A DNA stretch of 11,781 nt from JACQMJ01 sp964373495 (GCA_964373495.1 CAYJUW010000027.1:1-11781), one strand, 5' to 3'; counted from the stretch's first letter, positions 1-5,727 are shown. Made by a program: numbers and translations. The notes: generated from the letters alone by a model not told the origin.

Positions 1-41
1 GCGCCTTCATCCTCGCCGCAGAGCGGCGAGGTATTCGGCGC
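1..41. repeat. Nested inverted repeat at window edge
   Basis: An 8-bp perfect stem, CCTCGCCG (11-18) with CGGCGAGG (24-31) around a 5-nt loop, lies inside an outer stem GCGCC (1-5) with GGCGC (37-41), separated by symmetric 5-nt interior loops. It may extend left beyond the window. It lies downstream of argS but has no T-run on either side, so it looks more like a palindromic repeat than an intrinsic terminator. The rest of 42-171 is AT-richer and shows nothing I can name. Confidence 0.45.
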
Positions 42-171
42 GGGCGGTAATAAACTACACTCCCGCAACCAGAACTGCTATTATTACATATAAGGTTTAT
101 TGACTGATCAGACAGATCACCTTACTGTTGTTTCTCTGATGAGTATGCGGGCTCTCCTCTTTGCCGAACGC

Positions 172-1902
172 CTACATTTCCTCCGGTGCGGCGATACCGA
201 GGAGGTTAAGCCCTTTCGCAAGAGTGAGCGCAACGCCCATAACTAGCGCGATTCGCAATGTGCGCTTGGTCGCGTCCGGTTCCTGGATCACCGGGTGGGA
301 GTGGTAAAACTCGTTCGCCAGCTGCGCGAGACGGTAGAGGTAGTTGGCGATGGTATTGGGCGTGTAGTCCTTCAGCGCATCCTCGATGGCCTCGGGCAAC
401 CGGAGCGTCGTTGCCAACAATCGATGTTCAACGTCGTCCAACGCCGCATTCTTTGAAATCTTTGTTTCCTTTCCGGCCTTCTCCAGAATGCCCTTCAAAC
501 GCGCGTGGGTGTATTGGAGGTAGGGCGCGGATGCGCCCTCCAAACTCAGCATCTGATCCCAATCGAAAATGATATCGGAGAGACGGTGGCGCGAAAGATC
601 AAAGTACTTCACGGCACCAATGCCGACCAGCCGCGCGATCTCATCTTTCTTCGCTTCTGGTAATTCTGGATTCCGCTCCTCGACGATGGCCCGACTGCGC
701 CGGATTGCCTCCTGGAGGACATCCTCCAGCGGAACAAGCTTTCCCTCCCGGGTGGCAAACTTTTTCCCGCCCGGCCCGAGCATCATGCCGAACTTCACGT
801 GCACGAGCTGACCCGGCTTGGCGTAGCCGAGGAGCTCTGCAGAACGAAATACCTGCTCCAGATGGAACGTCTGTTGGTTCGCGGCGACGTAGAGCAGGCA
901 GTCGGCGTCCCATTCTTTGATGCGGTGCTGAATAGCTGCAAGTTCGCGGGTCGTATAGATGGTGGCGCCGTCTGATTTTTGGATAATCTCCGGTGTCGGA
1001 CTGCCGGGAATGGGAATCACCACCGAGCCATCTTCACTGCGCTGCGCCACTCCCCGATCGAGGGCATCTTGGATGATACCCTTCAATTCCGGCTCGTAGT
1101 GACTCTCGCCGACGGTGTGCTCGATGTTCACACCGAGGAGATCGTAGACGCGGTTGAAGTCACGGAGGGATTCATCGAGGAACCACTGCCAGAGTTTCCG
1201 GTTTTCTGGATCGCCTTCTTCCAGCCTCTTGAATTCCTGCCGTCCCTCATCGAGTAACCGGGAGTCATCCTTGGCGGCCTGCGAGAAGCGGACGTAGAGA
1301 TTCAGCATCTCACCAATGGGATGCTGTTTTATCTTCTCCGGATCGCCCCAGCGCTTGTATCCAGCTATGAGGAGACCGAACTGCGTTCCCCAGTCGCCGG
1401 GAAAACTAAGTGACACGGCCTCGTAGCCGGCGGCGCGCAGGAGGTTTACGATGGCTTGGCCAATGATCGTCGAGCGGAGGTGGTGCACGCCGAGGGGCTT
1501 GGCGATATTCGGCGACGAATACTCTACTACCACGGTCTTCCCTTGGCCGACATCGCTACGTCCCCATTGATCCGGCTCCGCGAGAATGCCGGAGAGCGCT
1601 TCCCGGATGGCACCATCGGCCAGCCGGATATTGACGAACCCCGGCGCGGCAACCTCGACGCGCTCGATGAGATTTGCCCGTTGGGCGTTCAGCGTGTCGA
1701 CGACCGCCTCAGCGATACCTAGCGGCGGCCGCCGGGCCGGCTGGGCGATGAGTAAAGCGGCGTTCGTCGCATAGTCGCCGTGGGCCGGGTTCTCCGGTAC
1801 TGCCACCGAAAAATCAGGGATGTCAAACTGCGGCAGCGTGCCTGCCGTCTGGAGCTCGGCGATTGCGATTCGGACAAGCTTATGAACGTCATCCCGAATC
1901 AT
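172..1902 (-). CDS. argS: Arginyl-tRNA synthetase
   Basis: Class I aminoacyl-tRNA synthetase that charges tRNA-Arg with arginine in the cytoplasm. The 576-residue protein has the full family layout. An N-terminal Arg-tRNA-synthetase domain comes first (NPAHGDYATNAAL near residues 38-50). The catalytic core opens with EYSSPNIAKPLGVHHLRST (about 127-145), where HHLRS is the HIGH-type motif. The KMSKS-type loop is degenerate, KKFATREG near 380, as is common in ArgRS. A C-terminal DALR anticodon-binding domain follows (YLYRLAQLANEFYH) and the protein ends APEEM, matching the usual family ending. I chose the ATG at 1902 (MIRDDVHK) over the GTG two codons earlier because GAGAAG stands 5 nt before it. 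The gene upstream on the same strand has its own terminator, so argS is probably transcribed separately. No clear terminator follows it. Confidence 0.97.
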   Translation of the reverse strand: MIRDDVHKLVRIAIAELQTAGTLPQFDIPDFSVAVPENPAHGDYATNAALLIAQPARRPPLGIAEAVVDTLNAQRANLIERVEVAAPGFVNIRLADGAIREALSGILAEPDQWGRSDVGQGKTVVVEYSSPNIAKPLGVHHLRSTIIGQAIVNLLRAAGYEAVSLSFPGDWGTQFGLLIAGYKRWGDPEKIKQHPIGEMLNLYVRFSQAAKDDSRLLDEGRQEFKRLEEGDPENRKLWQWFLDESLRDFNRVYDLLGVNIEHTVGESHYEPELKGIIQDALDRGVAQRSEDGSVVIPIPGSPTPEIIQKSDGATIYTTRELAAIQHRIKEWDADCLLYVAANQQTFHLEQVFRSAELLGYAKPGQLVHVKFGMMLGPGGKKFATREGKLVPLEDVLQEAIRRSRAIVEERNPELPEAKKDEIARLVGIGAVKYFDLSRHRLSDIIFDWDQMLSLEGASAPYLQYTHARLKGILEKAGKETKISKNAALDDVEHRLLATTLRLPEAIEDALKDYTPNTIANYLYRLAQLANEFYHSHPVIQEPDATKRTLRIALVMGVALTLAKGLNLLGIAAPEEM

Positions 1903-1943
1903 AGGCACTTCTCAATCTAACAGAATTTGAAGGAAATAAAACA

Positions 1944-1967
1944 GGGAGGATGTCGTTCCATCCTCCC
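1944..1967 (-). terminator. Intrinsic terminator of the small membrane-protein gene
   Basis: GGGAGGATG (1944-1952) pairs perfectly with CATCCTCCC (1959-1967) around a 6-nt loop. On the minus strand the stem is followed by TGTTTTATTTCC, a U-rich tail. It lies 24 bp after the stop at 1991 and about 40 bp before the argS start. The plus-strand side has no T-run, so it acts on minus-strand transcription and separates the small gene from argS. Confidence 0.7.
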
Positions 1968-1990
1968 CCGAGACCGCCGCGCCATCCGCT

Positions 1991-2212
1991 TCAGTTGAGC
2001 CAGTGGGGATAGCCCGCGGTTGGCGGGACGCGGTAGAAAATTCCGACAAAGAACACAATGAAGAGCACGGCGAGCGCGGGGAGGAAAAAGATTGCCTTCG
2101 CTAGGATGCCGAGCGCCGCCGCTTTCATGGGTCCCCCTCGCCCGCCATTGCCCCGGGGACAGCCGCCGGGAGATGCCGGGCTATCGCCCGTGAATTTGCG
2201 GAGTTCTTCCAT
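1991..2212 (-). CDS. Small putative membrane protein, unknown function
   Basis: I do not recognise this protein. From the ATG at 2212 it has 73 residues: a charged start (MEELRKF), a Gly/Pro-rich linker (about 8-28, with one Cys), then one strong hydrophobic segment (about 33-58, rich in Ala, Leu, Phe, Val, Ile) and a short polar tail ending HWLN. It looks like a single-pass inner-membrane protein. Support for the start is a strong AAAGGAGG on the minus strand (2225-2218). It lies 5 nt before the ATG at 2212 and only 2 nt before the ATG at 2215. The frame stays open upstream to 2371, so a longer protein starting at the ATG at 2344 or the TTG at 2371 cannot be excluded; that extension is rich in aromatic residues and Cys. 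An intrinsic terminator follows. It is divergent from smpB. Confidence 0.5.
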   Translation of the reverse strand: MEELRKFTGDSPASPGGCPRGNGGRGGPMKAAALGILAKAIFFLPALAVLFIVFFVGIFYRVPPTAGYPHWLN

Positions 2213-2429
2213 CATGGCCTCCTTTCGGCAATCGTACGACACTCCGTAGTACCCAAAGGACCGGCGAATGAAATCGAAGATCGGGCAGTGGTGATACGCG
2301 CGAAAAACGACGTATCCTTGAACCACCGGAGACCCGGCCGCCATGACCCCACGCGAGGGCTCCTTTCTCAAACAGCGAGGTGAGAACGCCGATGACGGAA
2401 CGGGGAAAACCTGCTACCGTTAAACTACC

Positions 2430-2876
2430 ATGCCGGGCATCGCCGTCAACCGGAGGGCCGCCTTTGACTACGAAATCCTTGAGGAGTACGAGGCTGGTAT
2501 TGCGCTGCACGGGCACGAGGTGAAGTCCGTCCGCGCCGGCTGGATGCAGCTTGCCGGCTCCTTCGCCATCATCCGGGGCGGCGAGGCCTGGCTGGTAAAC
2601 GCCGCAATCCCGCCCTACCAGCCGGCCAATACCCCGGCCGGCTACGATCCGGCGCGAGCACGCCGGCTGCTCCTGAAGAAGGCAGAGATCCGTGAGCTTA
2701 TCGGTACATCAGCACAGCGGGGCTTGACGCTCGTGCCCTTGCGGGTATACACTAAGGGCCCGAGAATCAAGGTAGCGTTCGGCCTCGCCCGCCGCAAGAA
2801 GAAGTACGACAAGCGCGAACGGATCCGGGAGCGGGAAGACCAACGGAAAATAGAGCGGGCGCTCCGAAAAAGCTAG
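2430..2876 (+). CDS. smpB: SsrA-binding protein SmpB
   Basis: Partner of tmRNA in trans-translation. It binds the tRNA-like domain of tmRNA and delivers it with EF-Tu to ribosomes stalled on broken messages. The 148-residue length is normal. Family signatures are NRRAAFDYEILEEYEAGI (7-24), the HGHEVKSVRAG segment (28-37), a central beta-barrel region, and KKKYDKRE (123-130) leading into a basic, helix-prone C-terminal tail (RIREREDQRKIERALRKS), the part that probes the empty mRNA channel. I see no SD before the ATG; the preceding bases read TTAAACTACC. The TAG stop (2874-2876) is one base before the 5' end of tmRNA, so both are probably transcribed together, with a possible extra ssrA promoter inside this gene. 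It is divergent from the small membrane-protein gene. Confidence 0.97.
   Translation: MPGIAVNRRAAFDYEILEEYEAGIALHGHEVKSVRAGWMQLAGSFAIIRGGEAWLVNAAIPPYQPANTPAGYDPARARRLLLKKAEIRELIGTSAQRGLTLVPLRVYTKGPRIKVAFGLARRKKKYDKRERIREREDQRKIERALRKS
2724..2751 (+). promoter_or_regulatory. Candidate internal promoter for ssrA
   Basis: TTGACG (2724-2729) and TATACA (2746-2751) match sigma-70 -35 and -10 boxes at 5/6 positions each, with a 16-bp spacer, inside the 3' third of smpB. A transcript from here would start near 2758 and carry about 120 nt of leader before the mature tmRNA end at 2878, so RNase P processing would be needed. It could be chance within coding sequence. Confidence 0.3.
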
Positions 2877-2877
2877 A

Positions 2878-3272
2878 GGGGATGATAGGCCTCGACGGAT
2901 CATTGAAAGCTCGCGGTGCAGGCCGAGGGCGCTTGGGACACCTCGTTAAAAACCCGCACAGCAATAAGTGCAAACTTATTCTCAACTGTGAAGTCGGCAG
3001 TCGCTTCGGTTTTCGGAGCGCCCGCCTTCGCACCTGTTTACGCCTAACGGCGTAAACCATCGGCCTCCTCCGGCCCGTCGGGGGAAGTCCGGTGTCCACC
3101 ATACGGGCTTGGATCGCCGACTCCGGTAAGGCGATCAACGCAGACCGGAACCGGGTTTGAGAATATTTCGCTTGATTTGAGTTCTCAATCCGTACCATGA
3201 ATCAAGCTACGCCTGTAGCGACCGCGGGTTCGAACGATTCGGACGCGGGTTCAACTCCCGCCATCTCCACCA
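2878..3272 (+). ncRNA. ssrA: tmRNA (transfer-messenger RNA), one-piece
   Basis: Rescues stalled ribosomes by acting first as tRNA-Ala and then as a short mRNA. The 5' end GGGGATG (2878-2884) pairs with CATCTCC (3262-3268) to form the 7-bp acceptor stem. The third pair is G-U (2880/3266), the identity element read by alanyl-tRNA synthetase. A discriminator and CCA are encoded (ACCA, 3269-3272). The T arm is GCGGG-TTCAACT-CCCGC (3245-3261). The near-universal CTCGACGG follows the 5' end. The tag frame begins at GCA 2970 after AATAAGT, reads 25 codons (starting ANLFST and ending FAPVYA), and stops at TAA 3045-3047. That stop is the loop of a perfect 9-bp hairpin (3036-3044 with 3049-3057), the equivalent of helix 5. 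The remainder up to 3240 should hold the pseudoknots. Not permuted, about 395 nt. Confidence 0.95.
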
Positions 3273-3322
3273 CTGCGCCCCCGCAATCGAATTCTACCAA
3301 CTAACGCGAGTGTACCGCCCGT

Positions 3323-3826
3323 ATTCGCCGCTACCGCATCAACAACCAAATCCGCGCCGCCCGCGTCCGGGCTATTGACGAGGCGGGCACGCATCTCGGC
3401 GAAATGGCGCTCGAGGACGCGTTCCGCATGGCCGAGGAGCGGCGGCTCGACGTGATCGAGATCGCGCCCACGGCCAACCCGCCGGTGGTCAAAATCACGG
3501 ACTTCGGCAAGTTCAAGTACGCCGAAGCCCGGAAGGAGCGCGAGCACCGGCCCAAGGAGCGGCATGTGAGCGGGGTCAAGATGCTCCGCATCGGCTTCAA
3601 GACCGGCCGCCACGATCTCGAACTGCGGGCTCGGCAATCCGAGGCCTTCCTCCGCCAAGGGCACAAGGTGCGGGTGGAGATGATGCTGCGCGGCCGCGAA
3701 AAGGCCCTGCGCGACTTTGCCCGCTCACGGTTCCAGGAATTCTTGGCCCTTATCCCGGGTGCGGCCATTGAGCAGGCCATCAAGCCGAGCCCGCGGGGAT
3801 TCAGCGCCATACTAAAAAAAGCATAA
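3323..3826 (+). CDS. infC: Translation initiation factor IF-3, with probable ATT start
   Basis: IF-3 keeps 30S subunits free and checks the start codon and initiator tRNA. The frame opens after a TAA at 3302-3304 and has no ATG, GTG or TTG until 3404. However, the codons before 3404 encode the conserved N-terminal domain (RRYRINNQIRAARVRAID and so on, about 2-19). The C-terminal domain follows (KITDFGKFKYAEARKERE, then GRHDLELRARQSEAFLRQGH, then MMLRGREKALRDFA) and the protein ends FSAILKKA. The best start is the ATT at 3323, giving 167 residues, a normal length. An AUU start is the classical infC device for self-repression, since IF-3 rejects non-AUG starts. The ATC at 3338 is a weaker choice. 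No good SD is visible. It lies 50 bp after the tmRNA 3' end and begins the usual infC-rpmI-rplT order. Confidence 0.93.
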   Translation: MRRYRINNQIRAARVRAIDEAGTHLGEMALEDAFRMAEERRLDVIEIAPTANPPVVKITDFGKFKYAEARKEREHRPKERHVSGVKMLRIGFKTGRHDLELRARQSEAFLRQGHKVRVEMMLRGREKALRDFARSRFQEFLALIPGAAIEQAIKPSPRGFSAILKKA

Positions 3827-3834
3827 TATAAATC

Positions 3835-3886
3835 TGTGCGCATACGACGCGAATGCCGCGAATACGACATTCGCAGTATGCGCATG
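3835..3886 (+). repeat. Two-tier hairpin in infC-rpmI gap
   Basis: Outer arms TGCGCATAC (3837-3845) and GTATGCGCA (3876-3884) pair perfectly and can extend by two G-U pairs. Inner arms GCGAATG (3849-3855) and CATTCGC (3868-3874) enclose a 12-nt loop beginning CCG. It occupies most of the gap between infC and rpmI and no T-run follows. The inner stem and 12-nt loop resemble the core of the larger palindrome at 9956-10051, suggesting one repeat family. As RNA it could tune read-through to rpmI. Confidence 0.6.
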
Positions 3887-3909
3887 GATTCGTAGATTCG
3901 AATTATTTC

Positions 3910-4089
3910 ATGAAGCCCAATAAATCAATCCTCAAGCGAATCCGGATTACGAAGACCGGCAAACTGGTCCGGCGGCGAGCGGGGCAGGATCACTTTAACG
4001 CCAAGGAGTCGGGCCGGTCGCAGCAGCGAAAGCGCGGGGCTGCCCCGTTCATGCACGCGCTGGCGCGCGAAGTACGCCAGCGCGTATAA
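3910..4089 (+). CDS. rpmI: Large-subunit ribosomal protein bL35
   Basis: Small basic 50S protein of 59 residues, within the normal range. It is recognised by the ITKTGKLVRRRAGQDHF segment (about 12-29), matching the family pattern of KxTxxGKxxRRxAGxxH, and by an Arg/Lys-rich second half with the helix near AREVRQRV. I take the ATG at 3910 as the start. The frame stays open further upstream, through the hairpin at 3835-3886, but that part does not resemble L35. No SD is visible; the bases before ATG are AATTATTTC. It sits between infC and rplT, the standard order, and is presumably cotranscribed with both. Confidence 0.92.
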   Translation: MKPNKSILKRIRITKTGKLVRRRAGQDHFNAKESGRSQQRKRGAAPFMHALAREVRQRV

Positions 4090-4104
4090 TACCAATCCAC
4101 GAAT

Positions 4105-4139
4105 CCCGCTGCTCGCGGGGTGCGATGTATAAATTCGCA
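4105..4139 (+). repeat. Two small hairpins in rpmI-rplT gap
   Basis: CCCGC (4105-4109) pairs with GCGGG (4115-4119) around a 5-nt loop. Then TGCGA (4121-4125) pairs with TCGCA (4135-4139) around a 9-nt loop, just before the rplT start at 4148. The first hairpin shares its core (TCCCGCT, then CGCGGG) with the apex of the palindrome inside the Nudix gene at 6200-6216. In other bacteria L20 binds the leader of this operon to repress it, so an RNA regulatory role is possible but unproven. Confidence 0.4.
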
Positions 4140-4147
4140 TTACCTCC

Positions 4148-4489
4148 ATGCCCAGGGTCAAACGCGGCGTCATCGCCCATAAGAAACGAAAAAAGCTCCT
4201 CGGCTACGCCAAAGGTTTCAAGTGGGGCCGAAAATCAAAAGAGCGCCTGGCGCGCGAGGCGCTCTTGCACGCCTGGAGCTACCAGTTCCGCGACCGCAAG
4301 CGGAAAAAGCGCGAGTTCCGGCGGCTGTGGAACATCAAAATCAACGCCGGCGCACGAACCCACGGCCTCTCGTATAGCCGGTTCATTGCCGCGCTGAAGA
4401 AACGCAGTATCGAACTTGACCGAAAGATGCTGGCCGAACTTGCCGAGCACGAACCGCCGGTATTTAAAAAAGTCGTGGCTGCGTTATAG
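4148..4489 (+). CDS. rplT: Large-subunit ribosomal protein bL20
   Basis: 50S assembly protein that binds 23S rRNA early. The 113-residue length is typical. It opens MPRVKRGVIAHKKRKKLLGY and continues AKGFKWGRKSKERLAREALL. It then carries the conserved AWSYQFRDRKRKKREFRRLW segment (42-61), INAGARTHGLSYSRFI (65-80) and a C-terminal helical domain ending KKVVAAL. The ATG is preceded by TTACCTCC, which resembles the anti-SD rather than an SD, so initiation is not by standard SD pairing. It is the last gene of the smpB-ssrA-infC-rpmI-rplT cluster; a strong terminator follows 16 bp after the stop. Confidence 0.97.
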   Translation: MPRVKRGVIAHKKRKKLLGYAKGFKWGRKSKERLAREALLHAWSYQFRDRKRKKREFRRLWNIKINAGARTHGLSYSRFIAALKKRSIELDRKMLAELAEHEPPVFKKVVAAL

Positions 4490-4504
4490 CGGCGACGCAC
4501 GGGA

Positions 4505-4531
4505 ACGCCCCGCGACGCGCGGGGCGTTTTT
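4505..4531 (+). terminator. Strong intrinsic terminator after rplT
   Basis: ACGCCCCGC (4505-4513) pairs perfectly with GCGGGGCGT (4519-4527) around a 5-nt loop, followed directly by a run of five T (4527-4531). It ends the plus-strand cluster and is the clearest terminator in the window. Confidence 0.9.
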
Positions 4532-4563
4532 GGCAGTATGTCGGCGAAGAACCTATTTCCGGA

Positions 4564-4601
4564 CTGACGCAAATAATTTCGATCGAAACTATTTGAGTCA
4601 G
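4564..4601. repeat. 38-bp imperfect palindrome between rplT and the ZIP gene
   Basis: CTGAC (4564-4568) pairs with GTCAG (4597-4601), CAAATA (4570-4575) with TATTTG (4590-4595), and the centre is the perfect 12-bp palindrome TTTCGATCGAAA (4577-4588). Only single-base mismatches separate the blocks. It lies between two convergent genes. Neither strand has a T-run after it, so it is not a standard terminator; it may pause or block convergent transcription, or be a repeat. Confidence 0.5.
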
Positions 4602-4611
4602 CGCTTCGCCG

Positions 4612-5349
4612 CTATCCGCCGTACGCGGCAAACGCGACCAGCGCAATCCCGAGGCCCATCAGCAGAAGCTGAACCAGGAGGTGGGCAAAGCCGGTTTCCT
4701 CGTGGGTCTCCGGGATGAGGTCGGACAGGGCGATGTAGAGGAAATTCCCGCCGATGACGGCCAGCACGTAGGGCAGGAGCCATTCCAGGGCCTGCCCGGC
4801 GACGTAGCCGACCACGGCGCCGATGATCGTCGTCAGCGAAATCAGAAAGTTATACCAGAGCGCCCGGCTCCGGCTGTAGCCGCCCTTGATGAGCACGCCG
4901 AAATCGGCTATCTCCTGCGGCACCTCGTGGAGAAGCACGGCTATGGTGGTGGCGATACCGAGCGGAATGGACACGAGGAAGCTCACCGCCAGCACCACCC
5001 CGTCAATGAAGTTATGGATGGCATCGCCCACGAGGATGAGCGTGGCGAAGGGGCGGACTTCGGATTCGTGCCCCTCGTGGTGATGGTACCAGCGGAGCAG
5101 CTTTTCAACGGCAAAGAAGAGGACAATGCCGGCAACAACATAGCCGAAGGCGGTGCGCTCGCCGAGCGCCTCCGCGGCCTCGGGGATAATGTCGAAAAAG
5201 GCCACCCCGAGGAGCGCGCCAATGGCAAAACCGAGAATGCGGTGGGCCAGCCAGCGCGCCACCGACTCCCGGAAGAGGACAAAAAAACCGCCGCTGAAGG
5301 AGACCACGGATTCGGCCAGTGCGGCTAAGATAATATAGGTGAGCAGCAT
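4612..5349 (-). CDS. ZIP-family divalent metal transporter
   Basis: Inner-membrane carrier for zinc or related divalent metals. The 245-residue protein is almost entirely hydrophobic segments (about eight, starting YIILAALAESVVSF), matching the family length. The transport site is visible: HNFIDGVVLA (112-121) in TM4 and HEVPQEIADFGVLI (141-154) in TM5, the paired His/Asn/Asp/Glu metal ligands. A His-rich cytosolic loop, HHHEGHE (89-95), sits where ZIPs carry a variable metal-binding loop. The start at 5349 lies 18 bp after the ogt stop and has no SD, so translation probably depends on the upstream gene. Direction of transport and exact metal cannot be read from sequence. A zinc supply role would suit the metal-dependent PHP and Nudix enzymes encoded nearby, but this is inference. 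Confidence 0.93.
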   Translation of the reverse strand: MLLTYIILAALAESVVSFSGGFFVLFRESVARWLAHRILGFAIGALLGVAFFDIIPEAAEALGERTAFGYVVAGIVLFFAVEKLLRWYHHHEGHESEVRPFATLILVGDAIHNFIDGVVLAVSFLVSIPLGIATTIAVLLHEVPQEIADFGVLIKGGYSRSRALWYNFLISLTTIIGAVVGYVAGQALEWLLPYVLAVIGGNFLYIALSDLIPETHEETGFAHLLVQLLLMGLGIALVAFAAYGG

Positions 5350-5351
5350 GC

Positions 5352-5386
5352 CGGGAATGACAGATGACTAATGACGAATAACTAAT
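5352..5386. repeat. Heptanucleotide tandem array at ogt 3' end
   Basis: Five consecutive 7-mers on the plus strand all end in AAT or GAT: CGGGAAT, GACAGAT, GACTAAT, GACGAAT, AACTAAT. The array spans the last codons of the alkyltransferase, its stop and the short gap to the ZIP start. It provides the C-terminal residues SLVIRH and the TAG stop. Confidence 0.6.
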
Positions 5387-5727
5387 GAGTGCGGCGACGG
5401 AATACGGTAGCGCCGGAGGTCAATGCGATCCCCTACGACGCGGATCCTTTCAGCGCGGAGTTTGGCGATTTTGCGCCTAGTCCCCCCGGGAAAGCCGAAC
5501 CCGCCGGCATGCCCATCGGAGCGCACCACGCGATGACAAGGAATCTTGGAGTCGCGGTTGAAGCTCAAAATTGTGCCGACATGACGCCACGCTTTGGGCC
5601 GGCCAATGGCCCGGGCGATGTCAGCGTAGGTAGCCACTCGCCCGCGGGGGATGCGCCGCGCGGCGGCGTACACCCCGTTACACCACGCCAAGCGCGCAAC
5701 CTCTTTATTCTCCAAGCTCTTCCTCAT
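5368..5727 (-). CDS. ogt: O6-alkylguanine-DNA alkyltransferase, catalytic domain only
   Basis: Suicide repair protein that moves an alkyl group from O6-alkylguanine to its own cysteine. At 119 residues it contains only the C-terminal DNA-binding and catalytic domain and lacks the N-terminal domain of Ada/Ogt proteins. The signature IPCHRVVRSDG (62-72) holds the acceptor Cys64. VATYADIARAIGRP (31-44) carries the conserved Tyr34, and WRHVGTILSFNRD (47-59) contains the helix-turn-helix with the nucleotide-flipping Arg (Arg48). GGFGFPGGTRRKIAKLRAE (75-93) is the usual follow-on. Because Cys is present, it is not an alkyltransferase-like (ATL) protein, which has Trp there. The ATG overlaps the Nudix stop by one base (TAATG), so translation is coupled. 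The final residues SLVIRH are encoded by a heptamer repeat and are probably not native. Confidence 0.9.
   Translation of the reverse strand: MRKSLENKEVARLAWCNGVYAAARRIPRGRVATYADIARAIGRPKAWRHVGTILSFNRDSKIPCHRVVRSDGHAGGFGFPGGTRRKIAKLRAERIRVVGDRIDLRRYRIPSPHSLVIRH

Noticed and set aside
42..171. A tRNA or small RNA downstream of argS
   Set aside because: Only a short weak repeat (TGATC and GATCA) is visible; no cloverleaf or terminator can be built.
2212..2352. A 46-codon minus-strand frame from GTG with AAAGGAG 7 nt upstream, whose stop overlaps the next ATG
   Set aside because: The start context is good, but the peptide has no recognisable character and the alternative frame through the same bases is the in-frame extension of the membrane protein. 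Not strong enough to list as a gene.
3404..3826. infC starting at the ATG at 3404
   Set aside because: This would remove the conserved RINNQIR-type N-terminal segment, which is clearly encoded upstream in the same frame.
3331..3885. A 184-codon minus-strand open frame
   Set aside because: Antisense to infC, whose product is recognisable; the minus-strand protein is Arg/Ser-rich and has no known features.
4681..5328. A 215-codon plus-strand open frame
   Set aside because: It is the antisense shadow of the ZIP transporter gene, has biased composition and no homologous motif, whereas the minus-strand frame has clear metal-binding motifs.
5560..5580. Alkyltransferase-like (ATL) protein lacking the acceptor Cys
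   Set aside because: The motif reads PCHRV with Cys present, so a true alkyltransferase is more likely.
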